A model generated the notes under the pieces. It was given only the letters and a program-made list of their open reading frames with translations. It had not been told where the DNA came from and did not search any database. A DNA stretch of 64,000 nucleotides from G032773895 sp965248935 (lineage in GTDB: Bacteria; Pseudomonadota; Gammaproteobacteria; Pseudomonadales; Cellvibrionaceae): NCBI GenBank assembly GCA_965248935.1, contig OZ252214.1, positions 2,728,001 through 2,792,000 on the forward strand. Direction: 5' to 3'. The first letter of the stretch is position 1. Each line of letters starts with the position of its first letter. Of this stretch, positions 45,208 to 52,945 are shown piece by piece. The translations under genes and the position numbers were made by a program.

Positions 45208-45318
45208 GATGTGATGGTCTCTCCCTCTTTTCAAGGGCTCGAAAATGAGCCAGTATTTTAGTTGTTAAAGCTAAATACTCAGAAGGAGAGACCAGATGAA
45301 TAATAATGTGATCGCCCT
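45208..45318 (+). promoter_or_regulatory. Three-way-junction leader structure with sequestered ribosome site before a truncated ORF
   Basis: A 10-bp outer stem (TGGTCTCTCC 45215-45224 with GGAGAGACCA 45285-45294) encloses two hairpins: GGCTC/GAGCC (45236-45251) and AGTATTTTAG/CTAAATACT (45252-45279, one bulge). The 3' strand of the outer stem contains the GGAGAG Shine-Dalgarno of an ATG at 45296, whose frame is cut after about eight codons. It interrupts a REPIN-like element right after GTAGGTTG. Probably the left end of a deleted insertion element. Confidence 0.6.
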
Positions 45319-45320
45319 TA

Positions 45321-45410
45321 GAGGGCAATAAAGTGAAGTGGTATAAATGCATGGCGTGCAATGATTATGACTTAATTCATAAAGTGGACTCAGGCTATGT
45401 TCTTGAATAG
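45321..45410 (+). pseudogene. 3' tail of the lipoprotein immunity gene
   Basis: Identical to 48591-48680, the last 29 codons of the lipoprotein gene downstream of the M15 peptidase. The rest of the gene is missing here, so copy A was created from copy B (or both from a longer ancestor). Confidence 0.85.
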
Positions 45411-45444
45411 CCCTAGTATCAAGTTTGAACCACGACAAAAATAA

Positions 45445-45648
45445 TTAAATTCCATAGGTATAGAAATAGTTGGAAACTACGACAAGAAAACAAAAGTATA
45501 TGAAAGTGTTGGTCCATTGCAAAATCAGTCATTACAGTGGCTTATTGGCGAACTTTTTACGTTGTTTTCGATAACGAAAGCAGACATCTATCGACATCCA
45601 GAAATTTCTTACAAAATGCCTAGTGAAGCAGGTACGGCAATATGGTAA
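45445..45648 (+). pseudogene. Amidase_2-type effector remnant (copy A)
   Basis: An open frame without start reads NSIGIEIVGNYD, then LQWLIGELFTLF, DIYRHPEISYKMPSEAGTA and stops. N..SIGIEIV and HPEIS.K are landmarks of the N-acetylmuramoyl-L-alanine amidase (Amidase_2/PGRP) domain. Only the C-terminal ~67 residues are left, so it is inactive. It overlaps the following lipoprotein gene by seven bases, as expected for an effector-immunity pair. Confidence 0.7.
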
Positions 45649-46013
45649 AGACATTCCTTATCTTCTATCTTGCAGTATCCCTGATAGCATGTACGGACAT
45701 GAATACCAAAAGCAGTGTTATTAAGGTAACTAATATAGTAGGTGCTGGTAATGATGGCGCATCTAGCGAGTTTTGTGCTGGTTTTTCTCTCACTAAAGAA
45801 GAGGCTCAATATTATTTTGATAACGCTAAACAAGTATCAGCTAAAGATATTCACGATAACTATTCCTTTTTGCCTTGCTTTGTATCAGGAGAGGCACATG
45901 TAAACAAAAAAAAATGTGAGTGGGAGGTGCGAGCAGGTGGTACAAGTAATATTACGTGTGAAGATCAGTCAATACTTATGGCGTGCGAAAGTTGCTTACC
46001 AATGCCAGAATAG
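45642..46013 (+). CDS. Lipoprotein, probable amidase immunity protein (copy A)
   Basis: 123 residues, lipoprotein signal with LIAC (Cys17). The mature protein has six further Cys (SSEFCAGFS, LPCFVSG, KKCEWEV, ITCED, MACESCLP), suggesting disulphides in the periplasm. The ATG lies inside the end of the amidase remnant. Periplasmic lipoprotein plus amidase effector is the usual arrangement for protection against wall-degrading toxins. Kept intact in both copies although the toxin is gone. Confidence 0.7.
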   Translation: MVKTFLIFYLAVSLIACTDMNTKSSVIKVTNIVGAGNDGASSEFCAGFSLTKEEAQYYFDNAKQVSAKDIHDNYSFLPCFVSGEAHVNKKKCEWEVRAGGTSNITCEDQSILMACESCLPMPE

Positions 46014-46358
46014 CCGCTTAACAAAAACATGCAGCCGATTCAAAAAATGTGCGGCTGATGTTGGTGTTCAGGTTGTAGAAAAATTAAAAATGCAAAAATT
46101 TATTGTGCGCAGAGCGGCTTCAAATGAATTTTGAAGTAATTAGAAGGCTCAGATTTAAAAAATGGACCTATTTAGAGTCCGAAAATCAATCAATTTTAAG
46201 TGTGTAAAAAGAAATTTAATTTTTCTACACCCTCGTTGCGGCATTGGTAGATCATCTGGGGTTCGAGTATCTGCTCTCGAATCGAGCTGGGTCACCAAAG
46301 CTCAACAATTGTTTGTAGCAGCGTGTATATTTTTAGTCTAAATTGTGGGAGATAAATA
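46014..46358. other. Gap with an inverted repeat, copy A
   Basis: No intact gene. GGTTCGAG and CTCGAATC (about 46260-46284) form a hairpin, followed by GAGCTGGGTCACCAAAG. This resembles a tRNA 3' part but does not fold as one. Confidence 0.45.
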
Positions 46359-46796
46359 ATGGATAAAGGTTTCGATTTTCGCGTTCATCTTGGTAATCAA
46401 CCGGGCGTATTCGGTGATAACATTCCGTTTTTGGGTACACGAATGACGTTGCCCGTGCGCTTTGAACTGGCTTCTCCGCCTCATTTCTTGCGGATATTCA
46501 CTGAAAGGGTAGAGACATGGGCAGGTTGGCAAGCCCATGAGGTACGGCTCGACGACGAAGTTCTTGGCTTGCTAGATGATCCCAGCAACGCGGCGGGATC
46601 AACTGAAGTATCTACCTTCTTCATCACTGATGCGCTTATTCCACCTGGTGGTGCGATTCAAAATCTAATCATTACCGTTGGGGGAAGCGACGGCGATAAC
46701 GTCTCTCCATTGGCGGATGACTTTATTATCACGCGGATCGAAGCTGTCGGTAGTGCGCGGGTAGCTCCTGCTTGGGATGTCTTGCTCCAACATTGA
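46359..46796 (+). CDS. Beta-rich protein, unknown function (copy A)
   Basis: 145 residues, no signal, beta-strand-rich with many Gly/Asp/Pro turns (RVHLGNQPGVFGDNIPFLGT, LTVGGSDGDN-type loop). It looks like a beta-sandwich or jelly-roll domain. G+C is visibly higher than in its neighbours, pointing to a different source. GTGGGAGATAAATA precedes the ATG. No partner gene follows. I do not recognise the family. Confidence 0.6.
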   Translation: MDKGFDFRVHLGNQPGVFGDNIPFLGTRMTLPVRFELASPPHFLRIFTERVETWAGWQAHEVRLDDEVLGLLDDPSNAAGSTEVSTFFITDALIPPGGAIQNLIITVGGSDGDNVSPLADDFIITRIEAVGSARVAPAWDVLLQH

Positions 46797-46860
46797 AATA
46801 TTGGAATTATTTGAATAGGGCATTACCCAATACGACCGTACGCCGGAATTAAAATACCCC

Positions 46861-47018
46861 GTAGGTTGGAAAAGCCGGAGGCGCCTTCCAACGTTTACCG
46901 TGTAAAGGGTGTGATGTTGTTGGATTTTGCTTGTTTTTATAATCGGATCGATTGGATTAAATTGGGTGGCATAAGGGTATGGCTATGTCGGAAGGCGGCT
47001 TTGCCTTTTCCAGCCTAC
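46861..47018. repeat. REPIN-like element, copy 3
   Basis: 158 bases, at the right end of duplication copy A. Confidence 0.85.
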
Positions 47019-47183
47019 GGTTCTGTCTAAAAAGTTTAGTGATTATGATCAAACTCATTTATTTACGGAAGAATTTGACGATAGTGATGTGCTAGAGAAT
47101 AAAAATAATTTTATTAAAATAATCAAAGATTACATTGCACCCGATTTATATGACGGTAAAAATACCCACTTCTTAGACAGAAC
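47018..47183. mobile_element. MITE, copy 2 (166 bp, CTA target duplication)
   Basis: Same terminal repeats as copy 1; CTA at 47015-47017 and 47184-47186. Confidence 0.85.
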
Positions 47184-47238
47184 CTAGGTAATTCTTTAAA
47201 GTTTCTTCAAGCTGGTAGTTGCGCAGCTCTTTCCCTCT

Positions 47239-47376
47239 CTACACACAGATATAAAATATTCCCGTTTCAATTGATTATGGCGCCCAGTGGAGCGCAATCG
47301 CGCCATATTTTGTGTTTATTTGATAAAGCCCATTTACGCCTGTAGTCTATAAGGTTAAGAATACTTGCTAAGACGG
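47239..47376 (+). repeat. Promoter-like repeat R1, copy 5
   Basis: Blocks CGCGCCATATTTTGTGTTTA, TTTGATAAAGCCCATTTACG, TATAAGGTTAAGAATACTTG; about 320 bases before the M15 peptidase gene. Confidence 0.75.
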
Positions 47377-47698
47377 TTAGTAAGTGACATTGGATATTTC
47401 GACAAGAGTCAGGTCTAACGAGAAACGAAATCGGATTCTGTAATTTACCGCTTCAAAAATCGTAATGTATTGATTTAAACGGAAATATTTTTGACGGTTG
47501 CGTGCATAAATGGCCAAAATACTTCAGTTATGATTTCAGGTTGTTTTCCTCTGCTTAAGTCAACTATTGGTGTGCTGCTGAGCTTTGTAGCTTAGTGAAT
47601 TTAAAAAAGAAAAAATATGGATGAGATAGAGTCTCATCCGGGTATAAACGGAATTCTGTCTAATTATCTGTTATAGCTAAAACTAAGGAGAACAAAAA

Positions 47699-48163
47699 AT
47701 GACAAGTAGTACTGGAGCCCAAGTGCGGCCCGCAAATATTGACCAGCTTATAGCAACTATTCAAAGAGAGTTTCCTACGGCAGGCATTAGGATTACAGGT
47801 CGAGCTCGAACAACTAGGCGTCAAGCTGAGCTAATGGCGCAAAGGATTCGTACAAATAGACAAGAATTTCTTGGCACCTATAGACAAACTCAACATATTT
47901 TGGAGATGGATAGATGGTTTCTTGCGAATAGAGCTGCCACATTGCAACAAACTGTTAATGAATTTGAGGCGATAATTAACAGAGCAAGAACCAGAGGTGC
48001 TTTAGTTTCGAACCACTTATCAAATACCGCACGAGACATTAGTTGGCCTATCAGTACTCCACAGCAACTCAATACAATAGAGGCAAGAATACAAGCCTTG
48101 GGTGCCACTGTTCTCAGAGAACCAAATGCGGCTGGAGGGAGGCATTGGCATGTTGATTGGTAA
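47699..48163 (+). CDS. M15-type peptidoglycan peptidase effector
   Basis: 154 residues, no signal peptide. RITGRARTTRRQAELMAQRI is the start of a D,D-/L,D-peptidase M15 (VanY/endolysin-like) domain. The zinc set is visible: H106 and D113 in SNHLSNTARDIS and H149/H151 in GGRHWHVDW. It should cleave stem peptides. Absence of a signal and a coupled lipoprotein gene mark it as an orphan secreted effector, not a housekeeping enzyme. AACTAAGGAG precedes the ATG. Confidence 0.82.
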   Translation: MTSSTGAQVRPANIDQLIATIQREFPTAGIRITGRARTTRRQAELMAQRIRTNRQEFLGTYRQTQHILEMDRWFLANRAATLQQTVNEFEAIINRARTRGALVSNHLSNTARDISWPISTPQQLNTIEARIQALGATVLREPNAAGGRHWHVDW

Positions 48164-48680
48164 AAAGCTTTACACTATTTTGTTTGTAGCGATTTTCTTA
48201 AGTGCCTGTGCTGATTCAGGCAGTAGCGTGAATCAGCATGGGCCACAAGAGTCGTGGTGGCTTTCTAAAGAGTTTACAGCGTTAGAAAATGAAATTCTTG
48301 GCATACCTCTTGCCGAAATCAACAAGGATTGGAAATCGGTTTCCATTTTAAATAAAGAGTTCTTAAAGAAACACCTAAATACAAAAGAATATAGTTTTAT
48401 CCAAGACTCATCACTTGTATTTAGTTTAGAGGTAGATCTAGATGGGAACGTTCAGTTAGAAAGAATTTTAGTTGGTATCTATAAATCTTACACAGGTGAA
48501 GTTGGTCGATTTATAGCAATTAAGCAAGGGCGTAGAATAATTGAATACTTTTCTCATATGGGCTTTTCTGGGTATAGCTCACTTCACCTAGAGGGCAATA
48601 AAGTGAAGTGGTATAAATGCATGGCGTGCAATGATTATGACTTAATTCATAAAGTGGACTCAGGCTATGTTCTTGAATAG
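48150..48680 (+). CDS. Lipoprotein, probable immunity to the M15 effector
   Basis: The ATG at 48150 after GGAGGGAGG is preferred to the frame start at 48102 because it begins a lipoprotein signal (FLSAC, Cys20); 176 residues. It overlaps the effector gene by 14 bases. The body is alpha/beta (LVFSLEVDLDGNVQLERILV) and the C-terminus has a CMACND Cys pair. Its last 29 codons are repeated at 45321-45410. Family unknown. Confidence 0.72.
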   Translation: MLIGKKLYTILFVAIFLSACADSGSSVNQHGPQESWWLSKEFTALENEILGIPLAEINKDWKSVSILNKEFLKKHLNTKEYSFIQDSSLVFSLEVDLDGNVQLERILVGIYKSYTGEVGRFIAIKQGRRIIEYFSHMGFSGYSSLHLEGNKVKWYKCMACNDYDLIHKVDSGYVLE

Positions 48681-48714
48681 CCCTAGTATCAAGTTTGAAC
48701 CACGACAAAAATAA

Positions 48715-48918
48715 TTAAATTCCATAGGTATAGAAATAGTTGGAAACTACGACAAGAAAACAAAAGTATATGAAAGTGTTGGTCCATTGCAAAATCAGTC
48801 ATTACAGTGGCTTATTGGCGAACTTTTTACGTTGTTTTCGATAACGAAAGCAGACATCTATCGACATCCAGAAATTTCTTACAAAATGCCTAGTGAAGCA
48901 GGTACGGCAATATGGTAA
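48715..48918 (+). pseudogene. Amidase_2-type effector remnant (copy B)
   Basis: Identical to 45445-45648. It follows the M15 immunity gene directly, so the truncation happened before the duplication. Confidence 0.7.
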
Positions 48919-49283
48919 AGACATTCCTTATCTTCTATCTTGCAGTATCCCTGATAGCATGTACGGACATGAATACCAAAAGCAGTGTTATTAAGGTAAC
49001 TAATATAGTAGGTGCTGGTAATGATGGCGCATCTAGCGAGTTTTGTGCTGGTTTTTCTCTCACTAAAGAAGAGGCTCAATATTATTTTGATAATGCTAAA
49101 CAAGTATCAGCTAAAGATATTCACGATAACTATTCCTTTTTGCCTTGCTTTGTATCAGGAGAGGCACATGTAAACAAAAAAAAATGTGAGTGGGAGGTGC
49201 GAGCAGGTGGTACAAGTAATATTACGTGTGAAGATCAGTCAATACTTATGGCGTGCGAAAGTTGCTTACCAATGCCAGAATAG
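48912..49283 (+). CDS. Lipoprotein, probable amidase immunity protein (copy B)
   Basis: Protein identical to the copy at 45642-46013; one silent base change. See that entry for signals and reasoning. Confidence 0.7.
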   Translation: MVKTFLIFYLAVSLIACTDMNTKSSVIKVTNIVGAGNDGASSEFCAGFSLTKEEAQYYFDNAKQVSAKDIHDNYSFLPCFVSGEAHVNKKKCEWEVRAGGTSNITCEDQSILMACESCLPMPE

Positions 49284-49628
49284 CCGCTTAACAAAAACAT
49301 GCAGCCGATTCAAAAAATGTGCGGCTGATGTTGGTGTTCAGGTTGTAGAAAAATTAAAAATGCAAAAATTTATTGTGCGCAGAGCGGCTTCAAATGAATT
49401 TTGAAGTAATTAGAAGGCTCAGATTTAAAAAATGGACCTATTTAGAGTCCGAAAATCAATCAATTTTAAGTGTGTAAAAAGAAATTTAATTTTTCTACAC
49501 CCTCGTTGCGGCATTGGTAGATCATCTGGGGTTCGAGTATCTGCTCTCGAATCGAGCTGGGTCACCAAAGCTCAACAATTGTTTGTAGCAGCGTGTATAT
49601 TTTTAGTCTAAATTGTGGGAGATAAATA
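49284..49628. other. Gap with an inverted repeat, copy B
   Basis: Same content as 46014-46358. Confidence 0.45.
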
Positions 49629-50066
49629 ATGGATAAAGGTTTCGATTTTCGCGTTCATCTTGGTAATCAACCGGGCGTATTCGGTGATAACATTCCGTTT
49701 TTGGGTACACGAATGACGTTGCCCGTGCGCTTTGAACTGGCTTCTCCGCCTCATTTCTTGCGGATATTCACTGAAAGGGTAGAGACATGGGCAGGTTGGC
49801 AAGCCCATGAGGTACGGCTCGACGACGAAGTTCTTGGCTTGCTAGATGATCCCAGCAACGCGGCGGGATCAACTGAAGTATCTACCTTCTTCATCACTGA
49901 TGCGCTTATTCCACCTGGTGGTGCGATTCAAAATCTAATCATTACCGTTGGGGGAAGCGACGGCGATAACGTCTCTCCATTGGCGGATGACTTTATTATC
50001 ACGCGGATCGAAGCTGTCGGTAGTGCGCGGGTAGCTCCTGCTTGGGATGTCTTGCTCCAACATTGA
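49629..50066 (+). CDS. Beta-rich protein, unknown function (copy B)
   Basis: Identical in protein sequence to 46359-46796. Confidence 0.6.
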   Translation: MDKGFDFRVHLGNQPGVFGDNIPFLGTRMTLPVRFELASPPHFLRIFTERVETWAGWQAHEVRLDDEVLGLLDDPSNAAGSTEVSTFFITDALIPPGGAIQNLIITVGGSDGDNVSPLADDFIITRIEAVGSARVAPAWDVLLQH

Positions 50067-50130
50067 AATATTGGAATTATTTGAATAGGGCATTACCCAA
50101 TACGACCGTACGCCGGAATTAAAATACCCC

Positions 50131-50288
50131 GTAGGTTGGAAAAGCCGGAGGCGCCTTCCAACGTTTACCGTGTAAAGGGTGTGATGTTGTTGGATTTTGC
50201 TTGTTTTTATAATCGGATCGATTGGATTAAATTGGGTGGTATAAGGGTATGGCTATATCGGAAGGCGGCTTTGCCTTTTCCAACCTAC
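50131..50288. repeat. REPIN-like element, copy 4
   Basis: 158 bases. Here the element is not followed by MITE or R1 but joins directly to another cassette gene. Confidence 0.85.
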
Positions 50289-50317
50289 TTAGGTCTAATT
50301 TATGTAAAAGTTGTAGC

Positions 50318-50566
50318 ATGATTTCTATTTATGTTCCGAAAAGCTACAATGATCGCCCAGCGTCACATATTATATTCACAGTATTCTTAAATGGCGAATT
50401 AATTTCTAAATCTGTCAGCTCATTTAAAATAGATTTCGAAAATACTGAGTTTGTTGGCATAGTGAGTAAAGAAAAAGGCGTGAGCTACGAAATAAATATA
50501 GAGTATGGTAGTGGCCGCTGTATGGGGTATCAATTCTCCTGCAATAGTCCAAGAAAAGGCTCATAA
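50318..50566 (+). CDS. Small beta-rich protein, possibly 5'-truncated
   Basis: From ATG 50318: 82 residues (MISIYVPKSYNDRPASHIIF, FKIDFENTEFVGIV, INIEYGSGRC), alternating strands, two Cys near the end. The frame runs back into the REPIN-like element, so the original N-terminus (perhaps with a signal; SNLCKSCS precedes) was probably lost at the junction. The stop codon TAA is the centre of the attC R'' box, as is common in integron cassettes. Confidence 0.5.
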   Translation: MISIYVPKSYNDRPASHIIFTVFLNGELISKSVSSFKIDFENTEFVGIVSKEKGVSYEINIEYGSGRCMGYQFSCNSPRKGS

Positions 50567-50619
50567 CAAAACCATCTTGCAACGTCAGCAAACTGGCTGG
50601 GCAAATGGCGACGTTATGA
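50561..50619 (+). other. Integron attC site 1 (59 bp)
   Basis: R'' TCATAAC (50561-50567) is the exact complement of R' GTTATGA (50613-50619). L'' CCATCTTGC (50572-50580) pairs with L' GCAAATGG (50601-50608), leaving one unpaired C in L'', the extrahelical base that fixes attC strand choice. Loop about 20 bases. The next gene's ATG is in R'. Confidence 0.8.
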
Positions 50620-50642
50620 ATAAAATCGAGATATTAACAAGT

Positions 50643-51440
50643 ATGAAAAAAATATTAGTACTATTTTTAACCTTCCTTGTATATGGCTGTAGCAGCGATT
50701 ACGCTGCACTTTCATCTTCGAAATCGGAAGATTTCTATAGCACAATGCAAGAAAAGCAGCGGAGTAAAAATAAGTATTTAGCTTACACGCATAGCATTAC
50801 AGTAACAGTAGAAAAAGCTAAACTACCTGTAACCTTTGAGTCAGTTATTGAGTCGTGTATAAACGATACGGAGCATACATGCTTAATTATGCACTCCTCG
50901 CAAGACGGAGGTAGGTATGCTTCTGGTAGCATCATGCTGAGAGTTGTTCCAGAGGGTATCCCAAAATATATATCGTTAGTTTCCGAGTCGGGCGAGGTGG
51001 GGCAGAAGTCAACGACTGCAGAGGATCTTACCGATTCTGTAGTAGATACGGAAAAACGCTTAGAGATGTTGGAAACATATCAGGAAAAACTAAAAAAGCT
51101 TGAACAAAATTCCAATATTAATATCGAATCACTAATTAAAGTATCCTCTGAGATATCAGATGTCCAAACAAAATTGGAATATGCCCAAGGTCAAAAATCG
51201 AAGTTATATCAGCGAATAAACATGGATGTTTTAACTATTTCTCTACGAACAGAGGAAAATGAAACGTTTTTAAGTCCAATTAGTGAATCGCTATCTAATT
51301 TCGGTGAAGACCTTTCGGAAGGTGTAGCTATTTTTATTACTACTACAGCTTACCTTATGCCTTGGGTAATACTAGTCACCTTTTTTGTTTGGTTAATCCG
51401 GTTTGTATGGGCACGTAGTAAGCGTGGAAAAAAATCATAA
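50643..51440 (+). CDS. DUF4349 lipoprotein
   Basis: Best start ATG 50643 (an in-frame ATG at 50616 adds nine residues): 265 residues, lipoprotein signal ending YGCSS. The DUF4349 pattern is clear: a beta-strand pair with GGRYASGSIMLRVV, then DLTDSVVDTEKRLEMLETYQ, a coiled coil to about 195, DVLTISLRT, and a C-terminal membrane segment (LMPWVILVTFFVWLIRFVW) with basic tail. Function of DUF4349 is unknown. It lies in an integron-type cassette bounded by attC sites 1 and 2. Confidence 0.82.
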   Translation: MKKILVLFLTFLVYGCSSDYAALSSSKSEDFYSTMQEKQRSKNKYLAYTHSITVTVEKAKLPVTFESVIESCINDTEHTCLIMHSSQDGGRYASGSIMLRVVPEGIPKYISLVSESGEVGQKSTTAEDLTDSVVDTEKRLEMLETYQEKLKKLEQNSNINIESLIKVSSEISDVQTKLEYAQGQKSKLYQRINMDVLTISLRTEENETFLSPISESLSNFGEDLSEGVAIFITTTAYLMPWVILVTFFVWLIRFVWARSKRGKKS

Positions 51441-51489
51441 CGAATAAGGATAAATGGTGTGGAACCGCCATTGATCCGTATTGTTGAAC
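51435..51489 (+). other. Integron attC-like site 2 (55 bp)
   Basis: R'' TCATAAC (51435-51441), L'' GGATAAATGG (51448-51457), L' CCATTGATCC (51468-51477, one mismatch to L''), R' GTTGAAC (51483-51489, fits GTTRRRY). R''/R' pairing is imperfect. It overlaps the end of the DUF4349 gene. Confidence 0.6.
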
Positions 51490-51497
51490 AAGCTCGT

Positions 51498-51581
51498 TGC
51501 GGTAGTTTCCCCGATTTAATGGACACCTTCTACTAACTCTAGGAGGTGGCAAATGTCAAAATATAACAGTCCAAGAAAGAC
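51498..51581 (+). mobile_element. IS3-family left-end remnant
   Basis: TTTCCCCGATTTAATGGACA is a typical IS3-group terminal sequence. After AGGAGGTGGCAA an ATG begins MSKYNSPRKTW, the start of many IS3 OrfA proteins. The match ends there; the remainder of the element is gone. Confidence 0.7.
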
Positions 51582-51764
51582 ATGGAAGGGCGAAAAGAAT
51601 TCGAACAATATTTTACAGAGAAAAATATTGTGGAAGATTCACGTGAGGATTTTACGTCCTCATCAGCTTCGTTCCGTCTATCGACAAATGAATATACTAT
51701 TAGATAAGGTGCTTGGACCTATTCTCGGGGAATTTTTAGGTTGCATTGGCATCACGGAAGCTAA
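51582..51764 (+). pseudogene. Immunity-like gene fragment
   Basis: From ATG 51582: GRKEFEQYFTEKNIVEDSRE, FRLSTNEYTIR, stop, then GAWTYSRGIF in the same frame and a second stop. It reads like the 5' part of a small cytoplasmic immunity-type protein with a premature stop. No family assigned. Confidence 0.45.
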
Positions 51765-51836
51765 TACACGAAACTTTCATAATGCTATTAAGCTGACACC
51801 TCCAAGTGCGCTGCTAACTTTGCAGGTCAAGTAGGT

Positions 51837-52251
51837 ATGGATATATGTAGAATACTTACTGTAGCTTGCTCGTTACTAATAATGGCATGTACATCTCAAA
51901 CCAGTTTAAATGAGATCTCATTTCACGATACTCAAGGGTTTGAATATAAATCATCAAGTGCGGGAAAGATAATTAAAAATAAATACAATCTCACTTCCTC
52001 TCCTCTCCTTCAACAATAGCATTGGCTGAAAATTATGTTAAATTACTGTTATTCATGTTCCAGTTAAGCAATATAAATATTCTAATACTGAAGAATATGA
52101 ATATTTATTGGTGGTAGCTAATACAAAAAGCATTGATAATTCTGGCTATTACACTACAGTTAAACAAGCTGAATCAATTTTAAAAAGCAATCCATTTGGA
52201 ATACTCATCTATAATGGTCAAGGGAGTTGGTTGTTGAATCCGAAAAATTAG
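51837..52251 (+). pseudogene. Frameshifted lipoprotein gene
   Basis: ATG 51837 begins a lipoprotein signal (LLIMACTSQ) and runs 60 codons. The coherent sequence then continues in other frames (IALAENYVK; then VIHVPVKQYKYSNTEEYEYL, SGYYTTVKQAESILKSNPFG, GQGSWLLNPKN) to a stop at 52251. Two frameshifts are needed, so the gene is broken. Family unknown. Confidence 0.55.
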
Positions 52252-52349
52252 TTGCTGTCGAAACACTTAAAATTCACTTAACAAACCATCAAATTGACCT
52301 CATTCATTAGCAACATTTTTAAATTAAAATAACAAACCTAGGAGATAAA

Positions 52350-52943
52350 ATGAAAAAATTACTAATTTTTAGTACGACTTTTTTAGTTATTTCTATTACC
52401 GGATGTTCCATTAATCATCCTGTAGCTAAAGACTATGACGCATATTTAGCAAAATATGGATACGAAACGATTCTCCCCAAATCGGATATGGAATCTGAAT
52501 ATAATATCGGTAGTCAAACACAAAATCATAGTTATCAGTTTCGCGCAGCAACAGTTGGCTATGCCCACGTATGGATAGTTGAATTTGGTGAAATACTTGA
52601 TAAAACACTAAACTCAGAATATGTGCAGTCAGCTTTCGGACGCCTTGATAAATTATCTGCCGAATCGTCACATCAGGGCAATCTGATCGAGTTTGAGTTA
52701 ACCGAGTATGAATTTAAAAACTATCGTGCTTACACATCGCTGAAGATTAAAGTATCCAATGGCGCTCAAGAATTATTTAGTAAAATATATAAGTCTGAAG
52801 GTGGAGCAAAGGGTGGACAGATGTGGGGGGCTGGTCCGTTCGGTATGAAAAATGCTACTTTGGCATCAACTAAAAACTCTATAGATAAGATTCTTAGAGA
52901 GTTTTTAGAAGACCTTAACAAAAACAAAACAGCCGAAAACTAA
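52350..52943 (+). CDS. Lipoprotein of unknown function in an integron-type cassette
   Basis: 197 residues, lipoprotein signal with ITGCS (Cys19), good ribosome site CTAGGAG. The mature part (AFGRLDKLSAESSHQGNLIE, AYTSLKIKVSNGAQELFSKI, GGQMWGAGPFG) resembles small YajG-type or uncharacterised outer-membrane lipoproteins but I cannot place it. The gene ends three bases before attC site 3. Confidence 0.7.
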   Translation: MKKLLIFSTTFLVISITGCSINHPVAKDYDAYLAKYGYETILPKSDMESEYNIGSQTQNHSYQFRAATVGYAHVWIVEFGEILDKTLNSEYVQSAFGRLDKLSAESSHQGNLIEFELTEYEFKNYRAYTSLKIKVSNGAQELFSKIYKSEGGAKGGQMWGAGPFGMKNATLASTKNSIDKILREFLEDLNKNKTAEN

Positions 52944-52945
52944 AG

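Larger units (their letters stand above)
45319..47018 (+). repeat. 1.7-kb direct duplication, copy A
   Basis: Matches 48589-50288 at a constant offset of 3270 bases. I see four differences: 45824 C/T (silent, Asn) and three in the terminal REPIN-like element (46970, 46987, 47013). Confidence 0.95.
46797..47698. promoter_or_regulatory. Third copy of the inter-cassette module, with MITE
   Basis: Starts TACGACCGTACGCCGG (46831), then REPIN-like element, MITE, R1 and full leader, ending CGGAATTCTGTCTAATTATC (47650) and TGTTA. TGAGAT...ATCTCAT-type inverted repeat TGGATGAGAT/GTCTCATCC at 47618-47639. No gene. Confidence 0.7.
48589..50288 (+). repeat. 1.7-kb direct duplication, copy B
   Basis: Second copy of 45319-47018; here the left end is inside an intact lipoprotein gene. 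Confidence 0.95.

Noticed and set aside
46226..46312. tRNA-like 3' sequence (GGTTCGAG ... CTCGAATC ... GGGTCACCA) present in both duplication copies
   Set aside because: The arms do not form a cloverleaf: no anticodon arm and no acceptor partner upstream. The GGTTCGAG/CTCGAATC pair is a simple hairpin.
25108..50566. A type VI secretion locus
   Set aside because: Only effector- and immunity-like genes and an Rhs scrap are present; no Tss, Hcp, VgrG or PAAR gene is visible in the window.
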